Notes: generated by a model not told the origin, from the sequence alone. Positions 29,087 through 41,777 are shown, counted from the first letter of the stretch. The stretch: 64,000 nucleotides of DNA from Pseudomonadota bacterium (GCA_021845925.1 JAJZUW010000007.1:98267-162266), one strand, 5' to 3'. Translations and numbers: made by a program.

Positions 29087-29470
29087 ATGCTCAAATCCAT
29101 TCTGGCGATTGCAATCGGCGCGGCCCTCGGGGCATTGCTGCGCTGGGTGCTGGGTCTCAAACTGAATGCGCTCTATCCCGGCATTCCGCCTGGCACATTG
29201 GCGGCCAATATCATTGGTGGATACATCATCGGTGCATCCATTGTTTTTTTTGCCACTTCGCCTTCCTTGTCGCCTGAATGGCGATTGTTTGTCATTACCG
29301 GATTTTGTGGTGGATTGACCACATTTTCGACGTTTTCGGCAGAAGTGACCACCTTGTTGCAACAAGGGCGGCTGACCTGGGCGCTGTCGGCCATTGTGAT
29401 TCATGTGGCAGGATCTCTGCTGGCAACCCTGGCTGGCATGGCAACCATGTCCTGGATACGATCTGCCTGA
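29087..29470 (+). CDS. crcB: Fluoride ion channel/exporter CrcB (Fluc)
   Basis: A 127-residue four-helix membrane protein that, as an antiparallel dimer, lets fluoride leave the cell. Family motifs are [11 protein letters not shown] in helix 1, [15 protein letters not shown] in helix 2, and [13 protein letters not shown] at the break in helix 3. The upstream fluoride riboswitch confirms the function. A DUF190 gene follows after 50 bases and is probably co-transcribed. Confidence 0.95.
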   Translation: MLKSILAIAIGAALGALLRWVLGLKLNALYPGIPPGTLAANIIGGYIIGASIVFFATSPSLSPEWRLFVITGFCGGLTTFSTFSAEVTTLLQQGRLTWALSAIVIHVAGSLLATLAGMATMSWIRSA

Positions 29471-29521
29471 CAAATCAGGCCATGCACCCGGAATGACCCG
29501 GTTATGGAAAGGAGCCGCGCA

Positions 29522-29857
29522 ATGGAAGGCTGTTTCATGCGTTTTTATCTTCAGGAAAACCAGCGTTGTCACGGCAGGCCTGCCTGGGAGTGGTTGCTGG
29601 AAGAAGCCAACAGACTTGGCGTTCGCGGCGGAAGCGCATTTCGCGCGATGGCCGGGTTTGGGCACCGCCACCATCTGACGGAAGAGCATTTTTTTGAACT
29701 GGCAGGGCAGGTTGCCGTTGAGGTTGAGTTTGTCGTCACCGAAGCGGAATCGGCTATGTTGATCAGCCTGTTGCAGCGGGAAAATCTGCGCGTGTTTTAT
29801 GCCAGGGTGCCGGCAACATTCGGGTTGATCAATCCGGATGCCAGCGAACTGGCCTGA
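29522..29857 (+). CDS. DUF190 (PII-like) protein in the fluoride operon
   Basis: A 111-residue protein of the DUF190 family, small PII-like ferredoxin-fold proteins often found beside crcB. The conserved core is GGSAFRAMAGFGHRHHLTEEHFFELAGQVAVEVEFV. ATG 29522 is preferred because AAGGAG lies at 29509-29514; ATG 29504 would put that site in the coding region. A role in sensing or tuning fluoride export is inferred from context only. Confidence 0.8.
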   Translation: MEGCFMRFYLQENQRCHGRPAWEWLLEEANRLGVRGGSAFRAMAGFGHRHHLTEEHFFELAGQVAVEVEFVVTEAESAMLISLLQRENLRVFYARVPATFGLINPDASELA

Positions 29858-29882
29858 TTGACGCGTTACGGCCTGGTGCTGG

Positions 29883-31079
29883 TCAGATTCCACGCAGCAT
29901 GCCGGCCAGACAGCCGGCCAGCACAACCAGCCACGGTGGAGAGCGCCAGACAACCAGCAATAAAAACAGGCCAAGGCTGACGCCGAAATCCGCAGCGGAA
30001 TGCACCGACCCCGTCCAGACCGGCTGGTAAAATGCGGCCAGCAATAGCCCGACGACACCTGCGTTGATGCCCATCATGGCCTGTCTGGCCAGTGGCAGGC
30101 GACGCAAACGTTCCCAGAATGGCAGGACACCGATCACCAGCAGAAATGCCGGCAGAAAAATGGCAACCAGACAGATCAGTCCACCAATCCAGCCATTGGG
30201 CCAAGGCTGCTCGCAGGCGCCAAGCCAGGCAGCAAAACTGAACAGCGGGCCCGGAACCGCCTGTGCGACACCATACCCGGCCAGGAACATGTCGTTGCTG
30301 ACCCAGCCTGGTGTCACGATGGCTGACTGCAACAATGGCAGCACGACGTGGCCGCCCCCGAAAACCATGCTGCCCGTGCGATAAAAACGGTCGACCAGTT
30401 CGATGACGTGACTGCCTGTCAGGTGGCTGGCGACCGGCAGTCCCAGCAACAGGGCAAACAGAAGGATGAGTGCGGTCAGGCCGGTGCGCCAGCCAATGCC
30501 GGATGCCAGGCTGATGTGTGGCAGTGTCGTTGCCGGTTTCAGCAGCAGCATGCCGATCAGTGCGCTGACCAGCACGATGCCGGCCTGGTTTGCCATGCCC
30601 GGATGCAGGCTCAGAATCAGGGCGGCGGTGATTGCCATGGTCATGCGCACCCGGTCCGGACAAAGCGTGCGGCTCATCTGCCAGATGGCCTGAGCCACGA
30701 TGGCCACCGCGACCAGTTTCAGGCCATGTAACAGGCCGTTTCCGCCCAGGGCGGAAATGTGTCCGGCCTGACTGGCCAACACAATCAGGGCCAGTGCGGA
30801 TGGCAGTGTGAATCCGGCCCAGGCGGCCAGCGCGCCGGCAAAACCAGCGCGGGAAAAGCCGAGTGCAATGCCAACCTGGCTGCTGGCAGGTCCTGGCAGG
30901 AATTGACACAGACCGACCAGTTCGGCATACGCATGTGCGTCCAGCCAGCGCCGTTTGTCGACAAATTCGTGGCGAAAATAACCCAGGTGGGCGACAGGAC
31001 CGCCGAACGAGGTCAGCCCCAGTCGCAGGAAAACCAGCAGGACTTCAACCGCCGGATGGCGTGTGGGTCGTGTGGTCAA
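29883..31079 (-). CDS. chrA: Chromate transporter ChrA, long-chain type
   Basis: A 398-residue membrane protein with two homologous CHR domains. Each starts with the family motif: FGGPVAHLGYFRHEFV near residue 24 and VFGGGHVVLPLLQSAIV near 240. Each also has the PGP motif (FLPGPASSQVGIALG and AVPGPLFSFAAWLG). The family exports chromate by proton- or sulfate-linked antiport. A TTG start overlaps the stop of the preceding methyltransferase gene as TTGA; no better start is near. Some members of this family transport other anions, so chromate resistance should be tested. Confidence 0.9.
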   Translation of the reverse strand: MTTRPTRHPAVEVLLVFLRLGLTSFGGPVAHLGYFRHEFVDKRRWLDAHAYAELVGLCQFLPGPASSQVGIALGFSRAGFAGALAAWAGFTLPSALALIVLASQAGHISALGGNGLLHGLKLVAVAIVAQAIWQMSRTLCPDRVRMTMAITAALILSLHPGMANQAGIVLVSALIGMLLLKPATTLPHISLASGIGWRTGLTALILLFALLLGLPVASHLTGSHVIELVDRFYRTGSMVFGGGHVVLPLLQSAIVTPGWVSNDMFLAGYGVAQAVPGPLFSFAAWLGACEQPWPNGWIGGLICLVAIFLPAFLLVIGVLPFWERLRRLPLARQAMMGINAGVVGLLLAAFYQPVWTGSVHSAADFGVSLGLFLLLVVWRSPPWLVVLAGCLAGMLRGI

Positions 31080-31729
31080 AAAACGAATCGTTCGGGCTGA
31101 AGCGCATTGACCAGCGGTTTGATGTCGGTCTCAAACAGGTGGTCGGTGGTCCAGGCGGATTCGCTGACCCGGGTGATGCGCACGGCAGTCATGGCAGGAG
31201 AATCTCCCAGAATGGCAAACAGGCGACCACCGATCGTGAGGTCGCGTTTGAAGGCATCTGGCAGCACTGGTGTTGATCCGGTCAGGATGATGGCGGAATA
31301 GGGAGCTGCCTGCGACCAGCCGCGCGAAGCGTCGGCAGTGACCAGTTTGACGTTGTCCAGGCGGTGAGCAATCAGTCTGGCATGGGCCTGCGCAGAAAAT
31401 TCACCAACAATGTCAATGCTGTGTACCAGTTTGGCGCGGGCGGCCAGCAACGCGGTCAGATAGCCGCTGCCGGTGCCGATTTCCAGAACCGTGTCATCTG
31501 GCCGGATCGCCATTTCCTGCATGATGCGGGCTTCCATTTTGGGAGCCATCATCGATTCGCCATGACCGAGGGGAATTTCCATGTCGGCAAAGGCGAGCGA
31601 TCGCCATGCGGCTGGCACAAATTCTTCGCGCCGGATCTCGCCGAGCAGCGCCAGGACATCAAGGTCCAGGACATCCCAGGGGCGGATCTGTTGTTCGATC
31701 ATGTTGAAACGGGCTTGTTCGATATTCAT
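31076..31729 (-). CDS. pcm: Protein-L-isoaspartate O-methyltransferase family
   Basis: A 217-residue SAM-dependent methyltransferase that repairs or marks isoaspartyl residues in aged proteins. Motif I is TVLEIGTGSGYLTALLAARA; upstream lies the PCMT motif IPLGHGESMMAPKMEARIMQ, similar to the PL.GQTISQP.. region of Pcm but diverged at key positions. So it may be a Pcm-like enzyme with a different target. Start 31729 (MNIEQARFNMIEQQIRPW) fits the family. Coupled to chrA by a four-base overlap. Confidence 0.85.
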   Translation of the reverse strand: MNIEQARFNMIEQQIRPWDVLDLDVLALLGEIRREEFVPAAWRSLAFADMEIPLGHGESMMAPKMEARIMQEMAIRPDDTVLEIGTGSGYLTALLAARAKLVHSIDIVGEFSAQAHARLIAHRLDNVKLVTADASRGWSQAAPYSAIILTGSTPVLPDAFKRDLTIGGRLFAILGDSPAMTAVRITRVSESAWTTDHLFETDIKPLVNALQPERFVF

Positions 31730-31855
31730 TTTTTCTATCCGGAACCGACTGTCATCTGACCAACGCATTGTACATTGGCAGCAAGGAAAAGCCGGGAACT
31801 GCTCCCGGCACAACAAGTGCTTGCGATTATTTCATATTTCCGATATTTTGACACC

Positions 31856-33924
<2,069 letters not shown>

Positions 33925-33960
33925 ACCCGGCGCAACAACAGTCCGCACCGTCTCCACGTT

Positions 33961-33992
33961 AACCCCATGCTGCACTGCTGCGGCATGGGGTT
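33961..33992. terminator. Hairpin between convergent thiC and pilL
   Basis: AACCCCATGC at 33961-33970 pairs perfectly with GCATGGGGTT at 33983-33992. It lies between the converging 3' ends of thiC and the chemosensory operon and may stop transcription both ways. Neither side has a good T run. Confidence 0.5.
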
Positions 33993-33999
33993 GTGTTGT

Positions 34000-36900
34000 T
34001 CAGGCCACCGTCATCTGGTGTTCGCCGAGCAGATTCCGGATCACCTGCAACAGTCGGTCTTCCTGATATGGTTTGCCCAGGTAGGCGTTCACGCCCAGCT
34101 TTTCGGCATGTTCGCGATGCTTGTCTGCCGTACGCGAGGTGATCATCACGATAGGCAAGCCGGCAGTCCGTGGATCCGACCGGATGATGTGGGCAAACTC
34201 GAATCCGTCCATGCGTGGCATTTCAATGTCCAGCAATATCAGGTCGGGCTGCCGGTGTTGCATCACCTGCAGGGCATCGATACCGTCTTTGGCCGTGTTG
34301 ACGTTGAAACCTTCGCGTTGCAGCAGACGGCTGGTGATTTTGCGCACCGTCAGAGAATCATCCACCACCAGGATGCAGGTGGCTGCGGATCCAACCGTTG
34401 ATTGTGGTGTGGCGACGGGGATCGGGTGAGACTGGTCATGCGCCGGCTGGTGCAGGCGTCGCTGTATCAGCGGAATCGGGTTCAGAATCAGAACGATCTC
34501 GCCATTGCCCAGCACAGTGGCGCCGCTGATGCCCGTGATCGAGGTGAGTTGCGGGCCGACCTTCTTGACCACGATTTCCTGATTACTGCTGATCTCGTCC
34601 ACCATGATGGCTGCGCGTTGGTGTCCGCTACGCAGAAGGAGAACCGGACTGTAGGACTCGTTGCCGGGTTGAATGCCCTCATCGCCAAGCAGTTCCGGTA
34701 ACCAGGCCAGTGGATAGTTCTGCTCCTGCCAGACAATCTGGCCGGATTTGAGCAATTCCGGCAACTGACGCGACTTGTATTCCTGAACCTGCCCGATCAT
34801 GGCGGAAGGTATGGCCCAGCGACGGTCGCCCGTGCGGACCAGCACGGCCTGGGTAACCGTCATGGTCAGTGGCAGGTTGATGGTGGTGGTCAGGCCATGA
34901 CCAGACACGGATTGCAATTCGATGCGGCCACCCAGTTGCTGAATGTCGTTTCTGACCACGTCCATGCCGACGCCGCGGCCAGACAAGGTAGTTACTTCAC
35001 GGGCCGTGGAAAACCCGCTCGCGAAAATCAGCTGTTGCAGTTCTTCGTCACCCGGCCTGTCGTCTTCGTTCAGCAACCCGTTCTGAATCGCTGTTCTGCG
35101 AATGGCTTCGAGATTCAGGCCCTGGCCATCATCTCGTATGACCAGCACGATTTCGTTGCCTTGCTGACGAACATCGAGCGTGATTTCACCATATTCCGAC
35201 TTGCCTGCAGCAAGTCTGTCTTCCGGTTTTTCAATGCCGTGGGCAATTGAATTGCGCAGGATATGTTCCAGCGGGGCGATGATTTTTTCGAGCACGCTGC
35301 GGTCAAATTCGACATCTTCACCATTGATCTGCAGGCTGGCTTTCTTGCTTTCTTCTCGGGCAGCCAGTCGTACTGTGCGGTGCAGGCGGTCAATGACGCT
35401 GGCCAGCGGAACCATGCGGATGTGCATCAGCGATTGTTGCAGCGTGCGTGCAAGCCGACCTTGCTGGGTCAGCGCCGAATCGGTCTCATTGATGCCGCTG
35501 AGCAGGTTCTGTTGCACCGTCTGGATATCATTCAGGCTTTCCGCCATCATGCGTGTCAGTTCCTGCAGCCGGGTAAACCTGTCGAATTCCAGCGGATCAA
35601 AGCCGGTCTCATCGTTGCGCAGGTGCGACAACGTGGATTGCATCTGCGATTCCGCCTGGATTTCCAGTTCGCGCAACTGAGCGCGCAGACGTTCTGCGTT
35701 TTCCGTCAACTCATGGGCACTGTTGCGCAGGTTGCTGGTGCTGTTTTCCAGACGGGAACGACTGATGCTGATTTCGCCAGCCTCGTTGATCAGCTCTTCC
35801 AGAATTTCGGAACGGACTCGCAGGGTTTGTGATTGTGCTTCGCCTTCCTGCAGGGCAGGTTGCGGGGAAACAGCCACCGCTGGTGACGCGGCGACCTGTC
35901 CGTCGGTCACTTCGCTGCCTGCCGGCTGTGCTGGTTGCGATGGGGATTCGCCTTTGCTCAGCGCGTCGATGGCCAGTGCAATCTGGTCTACCTGAGGCGC
36001 CAGCTGGCTGATATCGCCTGCTTCTGCCGAAGACAGTTCGACAGCCGATTCCATCTCATGCGTCATCTGGCCTAGACGCATGGCGCCTGCCATGCGCGCA
36101 CTTCCTTTGAGGGTGTGCAGCAGACGCTGGAGGGATGGTCTGGCGTTGCCTTCCGGGTTTGCCTGCCATTCACGCATATTGCGTTCAATTTCGGGCAACA
36201 ATTCACTGGCTTCTTCCAGGAAGATGGGCAACAACTGCACGTCGATGTCATCATGGATTTCGATGCCACTGGCGGGCGCGCTTGCCATTTCCGGATACTG
36301 TTCCGGCACGGGTTGATGTTCACGCACAGGGCTGATCAGTGCATGGGTTTCCTGGTCTGGCATCTCGACCATGGCTTCTTCGGCCACTGGCTCTTCGGCC
36401 ACCGGTTCTTCGGCCACCAGTTCTTCGGCCACCAGTTCTTCGGCCACCGGCTCTTCGGCCACTGGCTCTTCGGCCACCGGTTCTTCGGCCACCAGTTCTT
36501 CGGCCACCAGTTCTTCGGCCACCGGCTCTTCGGCCACCGGCTCTTCGGCCACCGGCTCTTCGGCCACCAGTTCTTCGGCCATCACCGGCATGGTTGCCGG
36601 GGACGGTTTCGATTTTTCCAGCTGTTCAATCAGGTCGATGCGTTCTGCCGGATTGTGGCCATCCGTGATGGTCTGCAGCATGTGTTGCAAGGCATCGCGC
36701 GTTGCCTGGACCAGCTCGTGTTGATCCGCAGGTATTGGACTGTCATGGTTAACCAGGGGTTGCAGCCAGAATTCCAGCGCATGTGCCAGATTTGCCACGG
36801 CCAGGAAGCCGGTCAGGCGGGATGTACCAGCCAGGGTATGGGCTGCACGCATGCATGCCGAACTGACTGGTGTATCAGGTGCATTCTGGCTGGAAGCCAG

Positions 36901-39585
36901 TTCGCGGGTAATGGTTTCCAGATGCGTGGCGGCTTCACGGCGATAAATATCCAGCAGGCTGGCTGACACGATGATGTCGTCGACACGGATGTCGTCGCTG
37001 TCAAGGCCAATACCGGCGTCTTCGCTGGCCGCATGCGGATTTTCGCTGGATTCCTGAACAACCTCTTCATCCGGCTCAGCTTCCACCAGACTGGCAGGGG
37101 AGGCGTCGGTGTCTTCACCGATGCCGGACAATGTCTCGGATTGGTGCTCGTCGTCAGTCGTGGCGTCTGTAAAGCCGGTTTCGCCCGGTTCTTCAGGCTG
37201 GCCGCCTTCGCGCAGGGCATCACAGGCACGAATCAGCGCGGCATGGTCTTCTTCGTAAGCGTGGCCGCCGATCAGAGCCTCTATCCAGTGGCTGAAATGC
37301 TGATGCGCGCGATCCAGCAGACCAAGCAGCTCGGGAGAGGCGATGCGGTTTTCCTGCAGCCACAGGTTAAGCAGCTGTTCGACAGCCCAGGCGGTTTCTC
37401 CCAGGTCGGTCAGACCAACCATCCGGCCGCTGCCTTTCAAGGTATGAAAACCTCGGCGGAATTCACGCAGACTGTGCTGGTCTGTCGGTTGATTGTGCAG
37501 GCTGGCCAGATTTTCCCGGGTGCTGTCGACCACGCTGGCGGCTTCTTCGATGAAAATATCGAGCAGGCTTTCTTCTTCGTCAGTGCCAGATTCCGCCACC
37601 GGCTGTTCTGACGCGGGCATGAATATCGCCCGCAGATTCTGAGGGGCGACAGGTTCAGTCTTCAGCTGGCGCAATGCTTCGGCAACCTGGTGGCGCAGCA
37701 GATGGTCATTCACCAGTTCGGCATCCTGGCCGAGCTTGTTCAGGATGTCAGTCAGTTTTTTTTTTGTATCGTCGGTTGCGCCCAACAGTTCCCATGAGGC
37801 CAGATCATCCGTCAAACTGGTTTTGAGGGACATGATCTCGTCTTCGATCCTGCCGGCAGAACCATCGCTGACAATTTCATCCGGGGCGTTGAGGAGCCCA
37901 AGATGAATCAGCACCGGTTCCAGAAGACGTTTTGCATCATCCTGATGGAATTTCTCGGCTTCGGCATACAGCCCGAGCGAACTGACTGCTTCTGCAAGCA
38001 ACGGGAACAGGTTTTCGTCGGGTGGCTGACTCGAATCCCGTAACTGTTCGACCATGCGGGTAATCTGTTCGAGAATGGCCTGTGCGTCGTTCCACTGCAG
38101 AATGCGGAATGCGCCATCCATTTCGTGCAGTGGTCGGATCAAGTCACCAAGACTGGTATGGTCGCGCGGTTCGCTGCGAAAGAAATTGTCCAGAATTTCT
38201 TCGGTTCTGTGCAGATTGTGCTGGATTTCCAGCACGACCTGGGCCATGGTGCTGCGCTCCTGCGCCTGGCGCGAAATCTGTTCCAGTAAAGGCAGATCAA
38301 CAGTTGACTCGTCACCCTGGGCTGTCCATGCGATGGCCTGCAGGTGTTGCGTCATCACGTTGATCTGGCTGGCCAGATCTTCGCTGGCTTCGTCATATTG
38401 TTCCAGCGCACTCTGGATCAGCAGTAATGCTGTGGCGACCTCAATCTGCACCTGTGCCAGACGTTCGGGCGCGATGGAACGGTATTCGATGGCGATGTGA
38501 TGAATTTCCCGGATCAGGGGCTGCAACGCGGGCAAACTGATTTTGTGTGATGTGGCGAGCAGTTCGTCAGCACGGACCTGGAAATGCATCAGACTGTCGA
38601 TATTGCCTGACGTGAGACGGGTCCAGTCATCCTTGGCCATGTTGAGCAGGTTCAGGGCCTGCCGGTTGGCCTGTCGCACTTCGGCATCCGCCAGTACGAG
38701 TGACCGGGTGGATGGAATCAATCCGGTCAGGTTGAAAGATTGTTTGACCTGGCTGATGCGTTCGCTGCCATCGCGGCTGTTGGCAATGAAAAACAGCAGA
38801 TCGCGCAGCAGCCGTTCGGCAATCTTGTTCGAACCTTCAATATGACGGCGCAATTGCAGGTCGATGCGACCGCACAACTGTTTCACTTCAAAGCCAGGTT
38901 CGATGGAATGGGTTTGCAGACTGTCGACAAACGCACCACATCCCCACCAGAATGTGCGTGCCGAGCTGGTGGTCATGGCGGATTCCACATCGCGAATCGC
39001 GTCGTGCATGAGTTGCAGTCCGCTATCCGGATTGTTCTGGCGTAAAAACGACAGCAATCCACGCTGGAATCGTGCGCGAGCCTGGCGGAACAGGGCGATT
39101 CTCTGTTCATCCACCATCTGTTTGCTGCCGGGCAGATCGGGCGTTCCGGTGTCCAGATCCGGAAAGAACAGGTCGGTTTCGGAATGGCGGGTGATGCCGC
39201 GCGCTTCGCGCAATTGGCGATATACCGGAAACAGCTGCAATTCCTGATTCGGTTTGCCACGCAGCAGATCATCCAGATACAGCTCGATGGTTTCAATGGA
39301 CGCACGCACCGGCGCGGTGTCCGTTGTTGTCGGATCGCTGGCGGATTCGAAATGCTGAAGCAGGTTTTCGGTTTCCTGGCTGACCAGCGATACGCCGCGC
39401 AGGCCAACCATGTCGAGAGCGCCACTGACCTGGTGCATCCAGGTGCGTGCCTGACGCAGCTGATCCGCGTCCGGGGTGCCGGATTCCTGCGCTTTCAGCA
39501 GATCCAGGGCGGATTTCAGCGAATGCCCCACCTCTTCACGGATCCAGCTCAGGGGGGCAATGTCAAATTCGGGCGTCGTGTTCAT
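34000..39585 (-). CDS. pilL: Type IV pilus chemosensory hybrid histidine kinase (PilL/ChpA)
   Basis: A 1861-residue CheA-like kinase for twitching motility. Three intact Hpt-type sites are visible: H714 (FHTLKGSGRMVG), H916 (AHTLAGTSRLTG) and H1157 (LHTLKGSARMAG). A P3 coiled coil and an ATPase domain (HILRNSIAHGIE, DDGQGL, GRGVGMDVVRNDI) follow, then a CheW domain and a C-terminal receiver with phospho-acceptor D1786 (LILLDIEMPRMDG). Between sites 2 and 3 (about residues 1001-1071) is a glutamate-rich pentapeptide repeat. Start 39585 has AGGA upstream. Last gene of pilG-H-I-J-L, as in Pseudomonas. Confidence 0.93.
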   Translation of the reverse strand: MNTTPEFDIAPLSWIREEVGHSLKSALDLLKAQESGTPDADQLRQARTWMHQVSGALDMVGLRGVSLVSQETENLLQHFESASDPTTTDTAPVRASIETIELYLDDLLRGKPNQELQLFPVYRQLREARGITRHSETDLFFPDLDTGTPDLPGSKQMVDEQRIALFRQARARFQRGLLSFLRQNNPDSGLQLMHDAIRDVESAMTTSSARTFWWGCGAFVDSLQTHSIEPGFEVKQLCGRIDLQLRRHIEGSNKIAERLLRDLLFFIANSRDGSERISQVKQSFNLTGLIPSTRSLVLADAEVRQANRQALNLLNMAKDDWTRLTSGNIDSLMHFQVRADELLATSHKISLPALQPLIREIHHIAIEYRSIAPERLAQVQIEVATALLLIQSALEQYDEASEDLASQINVMTQHLQAIAWTAQGDESTVDLPLLEQISRQAQERSTMAQVVLEIQHNLHRTEEILDNFFRSEPRDHTSLGDLIRPLHEMDGAFRILQWNDAQAILEQITRMVEQLRDSSQPPDENLFPLLAEAVSSLGLYAEAEKFHQDDAKRLLEPVLIHLGLLNAPDEIVSDGSAGRIEDEIMSLKTSLTDDLASWELLGATDDTKKKLTDILNKLGQDAELVNDHLLRHQVAEALRQLKTEPVAPQNLRAIFMPASEQPVAESGTDEEESLLDIFIEEAASVVDSTRENLASLHNQPTDQHSLREFRRGFHTLKGSGRMVGLTDLGETAWAVEQLLNLWLQENRIASPELLGLLDRAHQHFSHWIEALIGGHAYEEDHAALIRACDALREGGQPEEPGETGFTDATTDDEHQSETLSGIGEDTDASPASLVEAEPDEEVVQESSENPHAASEDAGIGLDSDDIRVDDIIVSASLLDIYRREAATHLETITRELASSQNAPDTPVSSACMRAAHTLAGTSRLTGFLAVANLAHALEFWLQPLVNHDSPIPADQHELVQATRDALQHMLQTITDGHNPAERIDLIEQLEKSKPSPATMPVMAEELVAEEPVAEEPVAEEPVAEELVAEELVAEEPVAEEPVAEEPVAEELVAEELVAEEPVAEEPVAEEAMVEMPDQETHALISPVREHQPVPEQYPEMASAPASGIEIHDDIDVQLLPIFLEEASELLPEIERNMREWQANPEGNARPSLQRLLHTLKGSARMAGAMRLGQMTHEMESAVELSSAEAGDISQLAPQVDQIALAIDALSKGESPSQPAQPAGSEVTDGQVAASPAVAVSPQPALQEGEAQSQTLRVRSEILEELINEAGEISISRSRLENSTSNLRNSAHELTENAERLRAQLRELEIQAESQMQSTLSHLRNDETGFDPLEFDRFTRLQELTRMMAESLNDIQTVQQNLLSGINETDSALTQQGRLARTLQQSLMHIRMVPLASVIDRLHRTVRLAAREESKKASLQINGEDVEFDRSVLEKIIAPLEHILRNSIAHGIEKPEDRLAAGKSEYGEITLDVRQQGNEIVLVIRDDGQGLNLEAIRRTAIQNGLLNEDDRPGDEELQQLIFASGFSTAREVTTLSGRGVGMDVVRNDIQQLGGRIELQSVSGHGLTTTINLPLTMTVTQAVLVRTGDRRWAIPSAMIGQVQEYKSRQLPELLKSGQIVWQEQNYPLAWLPELLGDEGIQPGNESYSPVLLLRSGHQRAAIMVDEISSNQEIVVKKVGPQLTSITGISGATVLGNGEIVLILNPIPLIQRRLHQPAHDQSHPIPVATPQSTVGSAATCILVVDDSLTVRKITSRLLQREGFNVNTAKDGIDALQVMQHRQPDLILLDIEMPRMDGFEFAHIIRSDPRTAGLPIVMITSRTADKHREHAEKLGVNAYLGKPYQEDRLLQVIRNLLGEHQMTVA
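36370..36583 (-). repeat. 15-bp repeat coding VAEEP/VAEEL in pilL
   Basis: The 15-base unit (TTCTTCGGCCACCAG and close variants on the plus strand) repeats about 13-14 times without interruption. It encodes alternating AEEPV and AEELV pentapeptides, an acidic stretch between the second and third phosphotransfer domains. Copies are near identical at DNA level, so the number can change by slippage without changing frame. Confidence 0.9.
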
Positions 39586-39622
39586 CGGTCGATTCCTGCG
39601 CAAGTATCGTTGTGAACCAGGA

Positions 39623-41755
39623 TCAGTTCAGCTTGAAGCCGGAAATGGACTTCTTCAGGTCGCTGGACAGGCCCGACAATTCTCCGATGGCTGCTGTGGT
39701 ATGTTGCGTTCCGGCCATGGTCTGCTCGGTAATCTGCCGGATGTACTGCATGGATTGGGCAACCTTGCTGGCGGCGACGGTCTGGTTCACTGAAGCGGCA
39801 GAAATGCTGCGGATCAGCGCCGCCAGGTTGTGGGTCACCTCTTCGATTTCGTGGAGAGCCTGACCAGCGGCATCGGAGAGTCGGGCACCTTCCACTACAC
39901 CCTGCGTGGAGATTTCCATGGCTGAAACGGCGTCGAGCGTGTCCGACTGAATGGTTTTGACAATGGCAGCAATCTGCTTGGTGGCCTGGGCCGAACGTTC
40001 TGCCAGGCGCTGCACTTCTTCGGCAACCACCGAGAATCCGCGGCCTGCTTCACCGGCTGTCGCTGCCTGAATGGCGGCATTGAGCGCCAGAACGTTGGTC
40101 TGTTCGGTAATGTCGGAAATCAGTTCCACAATTTCACCGATTTCCTGGGAAGATTCGCCCAGTCGCTTGATCCGTTTCGATGTTTCCTGAATGTTTTCAC
40201 GGATGCTGTTCATGCCCGCAATGGAGTTTTCGACAGCATGGGTGCCTTTTTCGGCCGCATCCAGCGATTGCGTTGCCACCAGCGAAGATTGGGAAGCGCT
40301 GGCAGAGACTTCATTCACTGACTGCGAAATGCTCAGGATTTCGGCCGACGTTTCTTCGATGGCCTCGGACTGACGTCGTGCGGCAGCCAGCAGTTCTTCC
40401 GATGTGGACTGTGCCTGCATGGTTGTTTGCGTGACTTTTTCGGTTGCATTGTTGATGCCGAGAACCAGTGCGCGCAGTTCGTCGATAGTGAAGTTGATCG
40501 AGTCGGCAATGGCGCCGGTGATGTCTTCGGTCACCGTTGCATTGGCAGTCAGGTCACCGTCCGCGAGGTCGCCCAGTTCGTTCAGCAGTCGCAGGATGGC
40601 CTCCTGGTTGCGCTTGTTTTCCGCTTCGCTCAGGAACACCCGACGGCGTGATTCGTTCAGGATGATGATACCGAACAGGATCAGGCTGCCCAGTGCCAGC
40701 AATCCGGTCACGATGGCAAGAGAACTGCCCAGCACGCCCAGTTTCTGGTAGGTGGCTGTCAAATCCTGGGTGCTCTGGAACAGGGTGTTGTTGCCGGTCA
40801 GCAATGCCAGGCTGTCGTGCTTGAGTGCCAGTACCTGGCTTGCCCGGTCAAGTGCGGGCGGAATGGCGGCATGCAGGGCATTCCAGCTGGCAAGATAGGC
40901 TGCCATCCGGCTGCCTTCGCTGTTCTGGATGCCGCTGCCACGCAGCTGATCGATAACCGACTGCACATTGGCGACATCGGCACGAATCTGCGTCAGGATG
41001 TGTTTTTCATCATTGGCGGTTGTCAGACCCATGCGCCATTCCGGCTGATCGACCATCCGGCTGATCATGGCGGTGCTTTTGCCAATGTCGACCGTCAGAC
41101 TGACCAGCTGGTTGGCCAGCGCTGCCTGTGCTGGCGTACCAGCGTTGTTCAGGTGTCCCGCCAGCTCTCCGCCGATCGTGATCTGGTCACCAATTTTTTG
41201 CAGGATGCCTGCCAGCTGCAGCGATGTGGTGCGCAAGACGTCCTGGTTGTCGGCAATCCGGTTCAGCTGGGCATCGATGGGCTCCCATTGTTTTTGCAGT
41301 GCAGCCAGTTCGGGTTGTACCGATGCCGGCGAGCGGGGCAGACCGAAACCGCCGTTGATCAGGGTGTCCAGATCTGACTTGAACTGGTTCTGACTCATTT
41401 TCATGCTGCCATAACCATGCTGGTTGCCGGTCAGCGACTGCAGGGCGGCGATGTTCAGACGCTGTGTCAGCATCTGCATTTCGGTTGCCCGCGTGATATA
41501 GGCTGTCTTGTTATTGCTCTGGACCGAGTTCAGGATCAGCAGCAGTCCGCTGATGACCAGAAAGGTCAACCCGGAAATCATGGTGATCAGGTACTGCCGT
41601 TCAATTGGCAGATGACCGATCAGGGGCAGCGGCTTGACTTCGGTGTTGTTGATGTTCTTCAGCCCACTCATGATCAGAGTGGTGTGTTCTCGGTCTGACT
41701 GGTCTTTGTTGTTCTTCTCGTTTGCCTGACCTAGCCCGGGTAATTTCAGTTCCAT
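39623..41755 (-). CDS. pilJ: Pilus chemosensory methyl-accepting protein PilJ
   Basis: A 710-residue methyl-accepting chemoreceptor feeding the PilL kinase. Membrane helices lie at about residues 55-78 and 340-365, flanking a periplasmic region with two PilJ-type helical sensor segments ([21 protein letters not shown]). HAMP and signalling domains follow. The hairpin tip reads [43 protein letters not shown], the MCP signature. GGAGG lies 9 bases before the ATG. It is 37 bases upstream of pilL. Confidence 0.95.
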   Translation of the reverse strand: MELKLPGLGQANEKNNKDQSDREHTTLIMSGLKNINNTEVKPLPLIGHLPIERQYLITMISGLTFLVISGLLLILNSVQSNNKTAYITRATEMQMLTQRLNIAALQSLTGNQHGYGSMKMSQNQFKSDLDTLINGGFGLPRSPASVQPELAALQKQWEPIDAQLNRIADNQDVLRTTSLQLAGILQKIGDQITIGGELAGHLNNAGTPAQAALANQLVSLTVDIGKSTAMISRMVDQPEWRMGLTTANDEKHILTQIRADVANVQSVIDQLRGSGIQNSEGSRMAAYLASWNALHAAIPPALDRASQVLALKHDSLALLTGNNTLFQSTQDLTATYQKLGVLGSSLAIVTGLLALGSLILFGIIILNESRRRVFLSEAENKRNQEAILRLLNELGDLADGDLTANATVTEDITGAIADSINFTIDELRALVLGINNATEKVTQTTMQAQSTSEELLAAARRQSEAIEETSAEILSISQSVNEVSASASQSSLVATQSLDAAEKGTHAVENSIAGMNSIRENIQETSKRIKRLGESSQEIGEIVELISDITEQTNVLALNAAIQAATAGEAGRGFSVVAEEVQRLAERSAQATKQIAAIVKTIQSDTLDAVSAMEISTQGVVEGARLSDAAGQALHEIEEVTHNLAALIRSISAASVNQTVAASKVAQSMQYIRQITEQTMAGTQHTTAAIGELSGLSSDLKKSISGFKLN

Positions 41756-41777
41756 TATTGTCGTCCTCCAGATGGGG

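Noticed and set aside
36115..36966. 283-codon plus-strand frame with GHQFFGHRLFGH-type repeats
   Set aside because: It is the antisense reading of the 15-bp glutamate repeat in pilL; the periodic protein is a translation artefact.
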